34,534 bases of DNA from Desulfocapsa sulfexigens (GTDB lineage Bacteria; Desulfobacterota; Desulfobulbia; Desulfobulbales; Desulfocapsaceae). Within the stretch, counting starts at the first letter, position 1; every line of letters starts with the position of its first letter. The DNA lies in contig DQTH01000231.1 in the NCBI GenBank assembly GCA_015662865.1, forward strand, positions 1 through 34,534, in the 5' to 3' direction. A program made the position numbers and the translations under genes. The notes beneath the pieces are model-generated. The model saw only the letters and a program-made list of their open reading frames with translations. It was not told where the DNA came from and searched no databases. Below are positions 9,596 to 17,368 of this stretch, one piece after another.

Positions 9596-9687
9596 TTTAC
9601 CCACTCTTTTAGAATGTTAAGAAACAAATTCGTGTCACTGATTTTGCAAATAAAGATATTTAAGGAAAAGATTAACTTTAAAACATG

Positions 9688-9710
9688 TTACACCTTGTTA
9701 CAAGGTATAA
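9688..9710. promoter_or_regulatory. Operator-like palindrome upstream of the efflux operon
   Basis: TTAcACCTTGttaCAAGGTaTAA is a 23-bp dyad. On the minus strand a TTGAGT (9716-9711) and a TGTAAC (9692-9687) flank it as a possible -35/-10 with an 18-nt spacer, so the dyad would sit between promoter elements, about 90 bp upstream of tolC. A TetR- or MerR-type regulator is plausible but no such gene is nearby. Inference only. Confidence 0.45.
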
Positions 9711-9857
9711 ACTCAATTTTTCCGCTAAAAAGGCCATATAATATCGTACAACTGATGACCCGCGAAAGAAAACGAAAAAAAACGTTTAGGAAAAAAAATC
9801 CCGGTCGCCAGATCCTGATGCGAATCTTTTGTAACAAACGGGAGAAGTGGAAATTTC

Positions 9858-9885
9858 TTGACGTCTCTCCCATTACGACTACAAT
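9858..9885 (+). promoter_or_regulatory. Sigma70-type promoter for pal
   Basis: TTGACG (9858-9863), 16-nt spacer, TACAAT (9880-9885), about 70 bp upstream of the Pal start. An inverted repeat flanks the -10: ACGTCTCTCCcATTA (9861-9875) and TAATGGAGAGACGT (9892-9905), 14 bp with one bulge. One arm overlaps the -35 and spacer, the other the likely start site, so it could be an operator or form a 5' hairpin. Confidence 0.6.
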
Positions 9886-9955
9886 GTAACCTAATGGAGA
9901 GACGTACTATTTTTAACATTCCCCCACCCCAGATTCTCAAAAACGAGGTTTCTAA

Positions 9956-10588
9956 ATGAATCCAATGATCAAATCAGTATGTATTACCACCGCCCTTCTC
10001 TCTTCTCTTCTTCTGCTCAGCTCCGGCTGCAGTAAAAAAACTGTTATTCCTCCTGAAGGAACTCCTGTAGATGGTGGCGGAATGAGTGGTGGAACCAATA
10101 TCAACTATCCGTCTGCTGACAGTTCCTATTCAGAAAGCGGGCTGGCCGGAGAAGAATCCATGGATTCCACCGGTGGCCAGGGAATTGGAAACCTTTCCAT
10201 CAATAGCGGTGCAGACCAGCAGTCTGAAGAATATAAACGCACTTACGGACGTTCTTCCACCGTCTTCAGCCCCATATACTTTGACTTTGACCAGGCCGGT
10301 ATCAATGCTGAAATGGCACCGATCCTGACAGCAAATGCCGATTACATGAAACAAAATCCCGGTACCACTATTGTAATTGAGGGGAATTGTGACGAGAGAG
10401 GAACCAACGAATACAACCTGGCACTCGGTGAACGACGCGCCATCAATGCTAAAGAATATATGGTAAACCTCGGTGTTAACCCTGCACGGATCCGCACAGT
10501 CAGTTACGGTGAAGAACGGCCACTTTTTATTAACCAGAATGAACTGGACTGGTCCCAGAACAGACGGGCGGATTTTATTGTTGAGTAA
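9956..10588 (+). CDS. pal: Peptidoglycan-associated lipoprotein Pal (OmpA family)
   Basis: The 210-residue protein has a lipoprotein signal with a lipobox-like LSSGC (Cys25). A Gly/Ser-rich linker (about 40-80) leads to an OmpA-like C-terminal domain that starts at YFDFDQAGI near 106. The domain holds the peptidoglycan-binding signature: EGNCDERGTNEYN (about 142-154), LGERRA, and SYGEERP with NRRADF near the end. It anchors the outer membrane to peptidoglycan. In many bacteria pal follows tolB in a tol operon; no tol gene is next to it here. ATG 9956 follows a GAGG Shine-Dalgarno and keeps a short charged n-region. Confidence 0.9.
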   Translation: MNPMIKSVCITTALLSSLLLLSSGCSKKTVIPPEGTPVDGGGMSGGTNINYPSADSSYSESGLAGEESMDSTGGQGIGNLSINSGADQQSEEYKRTYGRSSTVFSPIYFDFDQAGINAEMAPILTANADYMKQNPGTTIVIEGNCDERGTNEYNLALGERRAINAKEYMVNLGVNPARIRTVSYGEERPLFINQNELDWSQNRRADFIVE

Positions 10589-10608
10589 TCTGGCTGCTTA
10601 GTACTATG

Positions 10609-10651
10609 AAAAAAAAAGAGGTTGAGAAGAATTCTTCTCAACCTCTTTTTT
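10609..10651. terminator. Bidirectional rho-independent terminator between pal and cmk
   Basis: GAGGTTGAGAA (10618-10628), loop GAATTC, TTCTCAACCTC (10635-10645), preceded by an A-run and followed by a T-run. It therefore has U-tracts on both strands, between convergent genes. Confidence 0.9.
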
Positions 10652-10672
10652 AATTCCAACAAAAAAATTCAG

Positions 10673-11362
10673 TTATTTTACTAACTCAATTGCCTTAAGC
10701 ATGGTCTCAGCCACTTCCTCGATGCTGAGCGCGCCGGTATCAATCACCCGGGCATCCTCTGCCTTGCACAGTGGCGCAATGGAACGGGTCTGATCATCGT
10801 AGTCACGCTTGATGATCATGTCTAACAGCTCTTTTTCGTTTACCTGCTTTCCCTGGCCACGAAGCTGCTCTGCCCGCCTCTGCATCCGTACTTCAGGAGC
10901 AGCATCAAGGTAAAATTTCCAGGCAGCCTGCGGAAAAACAATGGTTCCTGTGTCCCGCCCTTCCGCGACTATCCTTCCTTTGCTCCCGATCTCCTGCTGC
11001 ATCTGGGTGAGTTTTTCACGAACTACAGGCAAAGCAGAAGCAGCTGAAGCCACCATGGCCATCTCCGGACTGCGTATCTCCAAGCTCACATCACGGCCAT
11101 CGAGCACCACTCCCACGTCTTCGCTTTCATCAGTTGCAGGAATGAGTTCAAGAGACATGCTCGCCAGACAATTCCGCACTGCAGTATCATCTTGCAGATC
11201 AATACCCGCCTGTTTGAGTTTTAAACCCACTGCCCGGTACATGGCTCCGGTATCCAGATAGATAAAAGACAGGGCAGAAGCAACCTTGCGGCTGATGGTT
11301 GATTTTCCCACGCCCGATGGGCCATCGATGGTAACAATCTGTTGTGAAGCCTTAAGATACAT
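10673..11362 (-). CDS. cmk: Cytidylate kinase
   Basis: Phosphorylates CMP/dCMP with ATP in pyrimidine nucleotide synthesis, in the cytoplasm. From ATG 11362 the product is 229 residues, near the family norm. It has the P-loop GPSGVGKST (14-22), the DTGAMYRA segment (37-44), DGRDVS, and AEGRDTGTIVFP. A start nine codons upstream (11389) would add MVVVLVSSD, which lies deeper in hisC and has no family support, so 11362 is preferred. With that start it overlaps the hisC end by 11 bp. Last gene of the minus-strand operon, ending at the shared terminator. Confidence 0.93.
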   Translation of the reverse strand: MYLKASQQIVTIDGPSGVGKSTISRKVASALSFIYLDTGAMYRAVGLKLKQAGIDLQDDTAVRNCLASMSLELIPATDESEDVGVVLDGRDVSLEIRSPEMAMVASAASALPVVREKLTQMQQEIGSKGRIVAEGRDTGTIVFPQAAWKFYLDAAPEVRMQRRAEQLRGQGKQVNEKELLDMIIKRDYDDQTRSIAPLCKAEDARVIDTGALSIEEVAETMLKAIELVK

Positions 11363-12467
11363 ATCCGAGCTCACCAAGACAACTACCAAGGGTTCGAATC
11401 AAACGACTGTTTTCCTCGGTTGTGCCCACGGTAATCCTGATAACATTGGTGTAACCATAGGCTTTCATGGAGCGTATTATCACCCCTTGATGCAGCATGG
11501 CCTCGTAGAGTGCCGTTGCATCGCCTTTCACATCAACAAGAAAAAAATTTGTCTGGGACGAATAACTTGTGCAGCCCAGTTTCTCCACTTCATTTTGCAG
11601 CCAGACCTTGCCTTCCCGGGTTTTTCTCAGGGTCGCTTCATAAAATTCAGTATCATTCAAAGCCGCAATGGCAGCTACCTGTGCCAGCTGGTTCACATTA
11701 AAGGGCTGCCTCACTCGATGAAGAAAACCTGCCACTTCCGCACTCATCAGGCCATAACCAACACGAATTCCGGCAAGCCCATAGGCCTTTGAAAATGTGC
11801 GCAGGGCCACAACTCCGCAACGACCTTTTGAATTGTGAACAAGAGAATACACATCCACCTGCACCTCGGAATCCATAAAATCCACATAGGCCTCATCCAG
11901 CACCACAATTACAGACTCCGGCACAGTACTGAGAAAGGTGTACAGATCTCCCGGATTAATGGCTGTTGCTGTCGGATTATTGGGATTATCAAGAAATATC
12001 AAACGAGTGCGATCAGTAATGCTCGCAAGAATTGCCTCGAGATCGTGGTGCATTCCTTTCAGGGGGATAATCTTATTCACTCCACCGCGAACCTGGACCA
12101 CTTTCTGATACATGAGAAAAGAAGGATGACTGGTGATGACCTCATCTCCGTTCTGCACATAGGCCTTGACCAGAAATTCAATGATATCATCTGAGCCGTT
12201 GCCGACAATTACTTCATCGGGAGAAAATCCCGTTTTATCCGCAATGGCCTGCACCAGATAATAATTGGAGCCGTCCGGGTACCGGTTAAGTTTAGCAAGA
12301 GACTCCCTGATCGCCTGAATGGCTTTGGGTGAGGAACCCCAGGCATTTTCGTTGGAAGCAAGCTTTATGGAGTCTTTTACTCCATATTCCCTTTCCAATT
12401 CCTCTATGGGTTTGCCCGGCGGATAAGGAACTATCGACTTAATATTTTCCGGAACCTGTATTTTCAC
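11352..12467 (-). CDS. hisC: Histidinol-phosphate aminotransferase
   Basis: A PLP-dependent fold-type I aminotransferase of 371 residues. Family marks are ASNENAWGSSP (37-47), NPNNPT (161-166), DEAYVDF (191-197) and the PLP lysine in FSKAYGLAGIRVGYG (Lys227). It transfers the amino group to imidazole-acetol phosphate in histidine synthesis, and some family members also act on aromatic amino acids. No other his gene is in the window; it lies between gatA (33-bp gap) and cmk (overlap), an order that suggests co-transcription rather than a his operon. Confidence 0.9.
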   Translation of the reverse strand: MKIQVPENIKSIVPYPPGKPIEELEREYGVKDSIKLASNENAWGSSPKAIQAIRESLAKLNRYPDGSNYYLVQAIADKTGFSPDEVIVGNGSDDIIEFLVKAYVQNGDEVITSHPSFLMYQKVVQVRGGVNKIIPLKGMHHDLEAILASITDRTRLIFLDNPNNPTATAINPGDLYTFLSTVPESVIVVLDEAYVDFMDSEVQVDVYSLVHNSKGRCGVVALRTFSKAYGLAGIRVGYGLMSAEVAGFLHRVRQPFNVNQLAQVAAIAALNDTEFYEATLRKTREGKVWLQNEVEKLGCTSYSSQTNFFLVDVKGDATALYEAMLHQGVIIRSMKAYGYTNVIRITVGTTEENSRLIRTLGSCLGELGYVS

Positions 12468-12500
12468 CTTATTTACCCTCAGTTGAATGAGATAATTCTG

Positions 12501-13961
12501 TCAGCCAACAGTTGGACATTTATTGGCAATTTTTGTCCCCAGTTCCAGGTTATAGGCTGCCTGAAAAAGGACGTCTTCGCGAAAATGGGCTCCCTGCATC
12601 TGTATACCAATGGGTAAGCCGTCACTGCTGAAACCACCCGGTACAGACATTCCCGGAATTCCTGCAAGGTTTGCTGAGATCGTCAGAATATCAGAAAGAT
12701 AAAGGGCCAATGGATCATCAGCGTGTTCTCCCTTCTTCCATGCAGGAGTAGGTGTTACCGGAGAAAGTAGCAAATCACAGGACTCATAGGCCTTTTTAAA
12801 ATCATTGAGAATAAGGGTCCGTGCCTGGGAAGCCTTTTTATAATAAGCATCGTAATATCCGGAGGAGAGCGCATAAGTACCGATCAGAATACGACGTTTT
12901 ACCTCACTGCCAAAACCCTGAGACCGGGTTTCCTTGTACATATCAAGAAGTGAATCCGCATCCTGGTTGCGATATCCGTATACCACCCCGTCATAACGGG
13001 CCAGGTTGGAACTGGCTTCTGCTGAGGCAATCAGATAATAGACAGCAACACAATACTCAGTGTGTGGCAGGGAAACATCTACGATCTCGGCGCCAGCATC
13101 TTTTAAGATCTGGATTCCCTTCTCAACCACCGAAGCAACTTCAGAGTCGAGACCATCACCAAAGTATTCTCGTGGAACACCCACCTTCAGCCCCTGCATT
13201 CCTTCTGTAAGAGATGATGTAAAATCAGGAACATCCTGTTCTACGGAGGTGGAGTCACGCCTGTCATAACCGGAAATTGCATTCATCATCATTGCAGAAT
13301 CCGTAACATCCCGGGTCAGGGGGCCTATCTGATCAAGGGAGGAGGCAAAAGCCACCAGACCATAGCGCGAAACACGGCCATATGTTGGTTTTATTCCAAC
13401 AACGCCGCAAAGTGAAGCAGGCTGTCTGATCGATCCGCCTGTATCTGATCCCAACGAACCAAGACATTCCATTCCTGCAACTGACGTTGCCGATCCCCCG
13501 GATGAACCGCCGGCAACATATCCTTTTTTCCATGGATTTTCAGGGATGTTGAAGGCACACGTCTCTGACGTGGAACCCATGGCAAACTCGTCCATGGCAA
13601 CTTTGCCAAGAATAACAGCTCCCTGTTTTTTCAGTTTTTCAATAACCGTAGCATCATAGGGCGGGACAAAATTTTCGAGAATCTTTGATCCGCAGGTAGT
13701 TGTCACCCCTTTTGTGCAGAGGAGATCTTTCATGGAAAGCGGAATACCGCAGAGCGGTTCAACACTTCCTTCTGCAATCTGTTTATCTGCCGCATCAGCC
13801 TGCTGCAAAGCCTCATCTTCGGTAACCAGAATGAAAGATTGGATATCTCCATCCACTTCCTTAATTCGGGCAAGACAGCTTTCTGTCAGTTCACGGGATG
13901 AAAGCTTGCCTGCATCCAGTTCTGTTCGTGCCTGACCAATTGTCAGTTCATATGGGTTCAT
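12501..13961 (-). CDS. gatA: Asp-tRNA(Asn)/Glu-tRNA(Gln) amidotransferase subunit A
   Basis: The 486-residue amidase-signature glutaminase releases ammonia from glutamine for transamidation of mischarged Glu-tRNA(Gln) or Asp-tRNA(Asn). The Ser-cisSer-Lys triad is visible as Lys78 (SMKDLLCTKG), Ser153 (GGSSGGSA) and Ser177 (GSDTGGSIRQP). Length is standard. It lies 65 bp downstream of gatC. gatB, which binds the tRNA, is not in this window. Confidence 0.96.
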   Translation of the reverse strand: MNPYELTIGQARTELDAGKLSSRELTESCLARIKEVDGDIQSFILVTEDEALQQADAADKQIAEGSVEPLCGIPLSMKDLLCTKGVTTTCGSKILENFVPPYDATVIEKLKKQGAVILGKVAMDEFAMGSTSETCAFNIPENPWKKGYVAGGSSGGSATSVAGMECLGSLGSDTGGSIRQPASLCGVVGIKPTYGRVSRYGLVAFASSLDQIGPLTRDVTDSAMMMNAISGYDRRDSTSVEQDVPDFTSSLTEGMQGLKVGVPREYFGDGLDSEVASVVEKGIQILKDAGAEIVDVSLPHTEYCVAVYYLIASAEASSNLARYDGVVYGYRNQDADSLLDMYKETRSQGFGSEVKRRILIGTYALSSGYYDAYYKKASQARTLILNDFKKAYESCDLLLSPVTPTPAWKKGEHADDPLALYLSDILTISANLAGIPGMSVPGGFSSDGLPIGIQMQGAHFREDVLFQAAYNLELGTKIANKCPTVG

Positions 13962-14026
13962 TGGGATAATGCCTCAAGATTAAAAAGAACCATAACGGCT
14001 CAAAAGGAGCTGATAATATAAAAATG

Positions 14027-14311
14027 TCAGATAATTTTTGGGACTATAAATGCTTCCTCATTCACCACGGGACCATTGGCTAAAGCTTCATCTCTTGGCA
14101 GAGAATCCTGTACTTCATCATCCCGAAAGGCGTTAGTATTGGAAAAAGCATGGGTGGTGGGGGCGATATCTGCGGTATCCAGTTCATCCAGCTTGGCTAC
14201 ATAGGAGAGGATGGTGTCAAGCTGCCCCGTCATCCTGACCAGTTCATCCTCGCTCAGGTTCAGTTTGGCAAGGCCGGCAACATGTTCGACTTCTTCACGT
14301 GTAATTTTCAT
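14027..14311 (-). CDS. gatC: Asp-tRNA(Asn)/Glu-tRNA(Gln) amidotransferase subunit C
   Basis: A 94-residue GatC, the small subunit that wraps and stabilises GatA against GatB. The N-terminal EEVEHVAGLAKLNLSEDEL helix and the later TTHAFSNTNAFRDDEV segment are typical. It begins 23 bp after the response-regulator stop and lacks a clear Shine-Dalgarno at normal spacing, so translation may depend on coupling to the upstream gene. Confidence 0.94.
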   Translation of the reverse strand: MKITREEVEHVAGLAKLNLSEDELVRMTGQLDTILSYVAKLDELDTADIAPTTHAFSNTNAFRDDEVQDSLPRDEALANGPVVNEEAFIVPKII

Positions 14312-14334
14312 TTATTTATCTGTTCTGCCTTCAG

Positions 14335-15444
14335 TTAATTTTCAGATTCAAGATTAAAACTATTCAGGTATTCACGGGAAAAGGCGTCACCAGTTGAGGC
14401 AAAATCAACAATAGCCACACTGAATGCCTTAACGCACCTTTCATCAAACTGAGTTCCTGCACACCTGTTCAACTCCGCCACCGCTTCCTTCATATCCATA
14501 TTCCGTCTGTAATTTCTCCTGGAAGTCATGGCATCGTAGCTGTCCACCACCATCAAAATTTTGGTCAACAGGTCGAGATCGTTGTCCTCCAGCCCATCCG
14601 GATACCCCTTTCCATCGATTCGTTCATGGTGGTGGCGAATAATAAACTGCTCCCTGTTCATGAACCCAAGGGGTTTGATAATATTTGCTCCAATACCTGG
14701 ATGTTTTCTGATAAGTGCCCACTCATCGTCGGTGAGTTTACCCGGTTTCTGGATGCAGGAAAGATCAATTACCAGTTTGCCGATATCGTGAAACTGGGCA
14801 GCACGGCGCAGGATAACCAGGTCAGTTTCCGGAATATCCATGGCAAGGCCAAGCAGAACCGCATATTCAGTCACACGAATAGTATGCCCTGCTGTGTAGA
14901 AATCTTTTTCCTCCATTGCGTTCTGGAGGCTGGTCATCAACTGAACAGTAGCGTTTTCCAGGCTATGACTGTAAGTGAGCAGGAGTTTATTAGTCTCTTC
15001 CAGTTCTGCAGCTTTTGCCCGAACATCATCCTCGAGTTCTCTCTTGTAGTGACGCTCCCTGCGGATATACATCCGCTTCTCAATGGCACGACGAATTTTC
15101 ACATTGAAAATATCAAGATCTTCAATGGGCTTGGTCAAGAAATCATAAGCTCCAAGATTGATGGCCTTGACCGCATAATCCATGGAACCGGCGCCGGTGA
15201 GAAAAATAACGGGTATTTCATGATCCAGTTCATTCAAAATCCGAATGGTTTCAAAACCATCCATACCCGGCATATTAATATCAAGGAGGATCACATCAAA
15301 AGAGTCATCCACAACCTCCTCAACATACTTTCCGTCATTTACCGATGTGACAGTGTGGCCGAACATTTCTAGAATTTTCGACACAGTGGTACGCACCATA
15401 TTGTCATCATCGGCGACTAAAATTTTTGCCTGTATCCCGTCCAA
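14335..15444 (-). CDS. Response regulator with HD-GYP phosphodiesterase domain
   Basis: This 369-residue protein has an N-terminal receiver domain (phospho-acceptor Asp55 in LLDINMPGMDG, Thr83, Lys105 in TKP). A coiled linker (about 125-165) leads to an HD-GYP domain with HDIGK (219-223), HHHE (271-274) and DGKGYPDGL (277-285). HD-GYP domains with these residues usually hydrolyse cyclic-di-GMP. No cognate histidine kinase is encoded nearby. It heads the gatC-gatA-hisC-cmk series, which is an unexpected place for a signalling gene. Domain calls are firm; the c-di-GMP activity is family inference. Confidence 0.93.
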   Translation of the reverse strand: MDGIQAKILVADDDNMVRTTVSKILEMFGHTVTSVNDGKYVEEVVDDSFDVILLDINMPGMDGFETIRILNELDHEIPVIFLTGAGSMDYAVKAINLGAYDFLTKPIEDLDIFNVKIRRAIEKRMYIRRERHYKRELEDDVRAKAAELEETNKLLLTYSHSLENATVQLMTSLQNAMEEKDFYTAGHTIRVTEYAVLLGLAMDIPETDLVILRRAAQFHDIGKLVIDLSCIQKPGKLTDDEWALIRKHPGIGANIIKPLGFMNREQFIIRHHHERIDGKGYPDGLEDNDLDLLTKILMVVDSYDAMTSRRNYRRNMDMKEAVAELNRCAGTQFDERCVKAFSVAIVDFASTGDAFSREYLNSFNLESEN

Positions 15445-15534
15445 ACCTCACACCCCCTAAAAACTATAAATTTCAATTAGTTAAATAGAAAGGGAAAACT
15501 TCAAAGTAAAAAAAACAATCTGCAATACAGAATT

Positions 15535-16599
15535 TTACAGTTTCCAAAATCTTTTTGCAACATTCCTTGCCTGATCAATTGCAGGGTGAACAGATTTTGC
15601 AGCAGTAAGCTCTGCCGCACGACTATCACCAAGATTTGTGGAATATCCCGTATCCAGTGCTGCCCCGTACAATTCTGACAGAACAGCCATTGCTCCATCA
15701 CGCTGGCCATTTAAATCGTAGCCGCCTTCAAGAGTAACCAGAAGTTTTCCCCCGCACACTTCTTTGGCCAGATTAACCAGACACCTGGTAAGATAGGCAA
15801 AACCCTCTGCAGTCACTTCCATTGAACCAAGTGGATCGTCTCTGTAAATATCAAAGCCGCAGGAAACAAGGATCAATTCAGGCTGATATTCTCTTCCCAC
15901 CGGTACAACTATATCGTTAAAAATTGTCGCATAATCCACATCCCCCTGGTATCCCGGGAGAGGAATATTTACCGTATATCCCTCTCCTTTACCCTTCCCT
16001 GTTTCGCTGAGATCTCCAGTGCCGGGATAATAAGGAAACTGGTGGGTGGAGACATATAAAACCTTATCTGAGTCATAAAAAGAGTGCTGGGTGCCATTAC
16101 CATGATGGAGGTCCCAGTCCACGATCATTACCTTTTTCAGGCCGCAGTGATTTATTGCATAATGTGCAGCCACCGCAACATTGTTAAAGAGGCAGAACCC
16201 CATGGAACGATCATGTTCTGCATGATGCCCTGGTGGTCGCACAAAGGCAAAACCGTTATCTATCTCTCCTTCAAGTAGAAGGTCAACACCTTTGGTAAGA
16301 GCGCCAACAGCAAGCGTTGCAGCAGCATAGGAGTCGGGTGATGTTTTGGTATCCGGGTCAAGGGCATCAAAAATTTTCCCTGCTGTTTCAGCCACCCGGT
16401 TCATGAGAGCAGAGCTATGGTTCAATCCGATAATCTTATGACTTGCCGGTGTAAAATCAGGGTATAGAAAACAGCTTTTAACTTCTTCCCTGTCAAGTAC
16501 CTCATTAATGACTTTTAATCGCTGGGGTGATTCCGGGTGGTCAAAACCGGGATCATGGTCTATGAAAAGAGGATCTCTGAATATCGCTGTCTTATGCAT
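15535..16599 (-). CDS. Histone deacetylase / acetoin-utilisation (AcuC-like) family deacetylase
   Basis: A zinc-dependent arginase-fold deacetylase. Counting from a TTG four codons upstream, it has RPPGHHAE (125-132), FNNVA (142-146), zinc ligands in DWDLHHGNGT (Asp165, His169... of 165-174), Asp254 in CGFD and GGYD (296-299). All catalytic features of the class II-like bacterial family are present. Substrates could be acetylated proteins, polyamines or small amides, which sequence cannot decide. ATG 16599 follows a GAGG at ideal spacing and is preferred to TTG 16611, which overlaps the upstream stop. It is probably translated after the cyclo-ligase gene. Confidence 0.9.
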   Translation of the reverse strand: MHKTAIFRDPLFIDHDPGFDHPESPQRLKVINEVLDREEVKSCFLYPDFTPASHKIIGLNHSSALMNRVAETAGKIFDALDPDTKTSPDSYAAATLAVGALTKGVDLLLEGEIDNGFAFVRPPGHHAEHDRSMGFCLFNNVAVAAHYAINHCGLKKVMIVDWDLHHGNGTQHSFYDSDKVLYVSTHQFPYYPGTGDLSETGKGKGEGYTVNIPLPGYQGDVDYATIFNDIVVPVGREYQPELILVSCGFDIYRDDPLGSMEVTAEGFAYLTRCLVNLAKEVCGGKLLVTLEGGYDLNGQRDGAMAVLSELYGAALDTGYSTNLGDSRAAELTAAKSVHPAIDQARNVAKRFWKL

Positions 16600-16607
16600 A
16601 TTGTTCC

Positions 16608-17204
16608 TCAAGCATCAATTTTATTGCGGTTTCCAACCACAGTACGTTCTTCTGTAACAATAAAATCCAAAAACTCATCATGGTCCTGTAGAGGTGCATG
16701 TTGGACCATTTGCAATTCATAGGCAAGTCCCACCCGTAGAGCCTGGGGGGCTTTTGCTGAAACAAAACGGTCATAATATCCGCCACCGTAGCCCATTCTT
16801 CCTCCCCGTTCATCAAAAACCGAACCCGGCAGAAAAATAATGTCAATTATATCAGGAGAAACTGTCCGGCTTTCCCTGATTTCCATGATCGGTTCAGGGA
16901 TAGAACAGTATCCTGGTGCCAACTCCCTGGCAGGATCTGTCATTGACACAGCAAGCAGATCTTTATCTCTGACAAGAGTAACCGGAACCACAACATTTTT
17001 GCCTGATTCCAGCATATACTTGACAAGGGGCGCAGTTATTACCTCAGAACGAAAATCCACATAGGTAAAAACGGTGGCAGCCGCCTGAAACTGGTCCATC
17101 AGAACGATACGTTTCATTATCCTGCTGCTGTATTCCTCTCGTCGGGATTCACTTAGCAGGTCACGTTGGGCCAGGATGTCTTTTCTTAGTTTGGGGGAGT
17201 CCAT
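16608..17204 (-). CDS. 5-formyltetrahydrofolate cyclo-ligase family protein
   Basis: This 198-residue enzyme converts 5-formyl-THF to 5,10-methenyl-THF with ATP, returning stored folate to one-carbon metabolism. Marks are the N-terminal KLRKDILAQRDLLS helix, the basic SRREEYSSRI segment, and the nucleotide/folate motif GYGGGYYDRF (143-152). Length is normal. It is the first gene of a two-gene unit with the deacetylase and lies downstream of the yedE terminator, so it needs its own promoter in 17205-17277. Confidence 0.9.
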   Translation of the reverse strand: MDSPKLRKDILAQRDLLSESRREEYSSRIMKRIVLMDQFQAAATVFTYVDFRSEVITAPLVKYMLESGKNVVVPVTLVRDKDLLAVSMTDPARELAPGYCSIPEPIMEIRESRTVSPDIIDIIFLPGSVFDERGGRMGYGGGYYDRFVSAKAPQALRVGLAYELQMVQHAPLQDHDEFLDFIVTEERTVVGNRNKIDA

Positions 17205-17277
17205 AGTATTGTTTTATAGGACAAGGTTGTGAATGTCGAATAAGAAATTCCAGCACCGATATCCTGAAGAGTCTAAG

Positions 17278-17320
17278 CAAAAAAAAATCGCAGTCACCAT
17301 CTAAGATGGAAACTGCGATT
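17278..17320 (-). terminator. Rho-independent terminator of the yedE transcript
   Basis: Outer stem ATCGCAGT (17287-17294) / ACTGCGAT (17312-17319) with inner pairs CCATC/GATGG. On the minus strand it is followed by a run of nine T. It lies 50 bp after the yedE stop. Confidence 0.88.
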
Positions 17321-17368
17321 GTATGAGAACTCTTTAAAAAAATAAAGAGAAACTGACTGGCTCAGAAA

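Larger units (their letters stand above)
9605..9955. other. Divergent regulatory region between the efflux operon and pal
   Basis: A 351-bp AT-rich gap with no convincing gene. It holds two palindromic sites annotated separately (9688-9710 and 9861-9905) and a good sigma70-type promoter toward pal. No regulator gene lies next to it. Confidence 0.6.
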
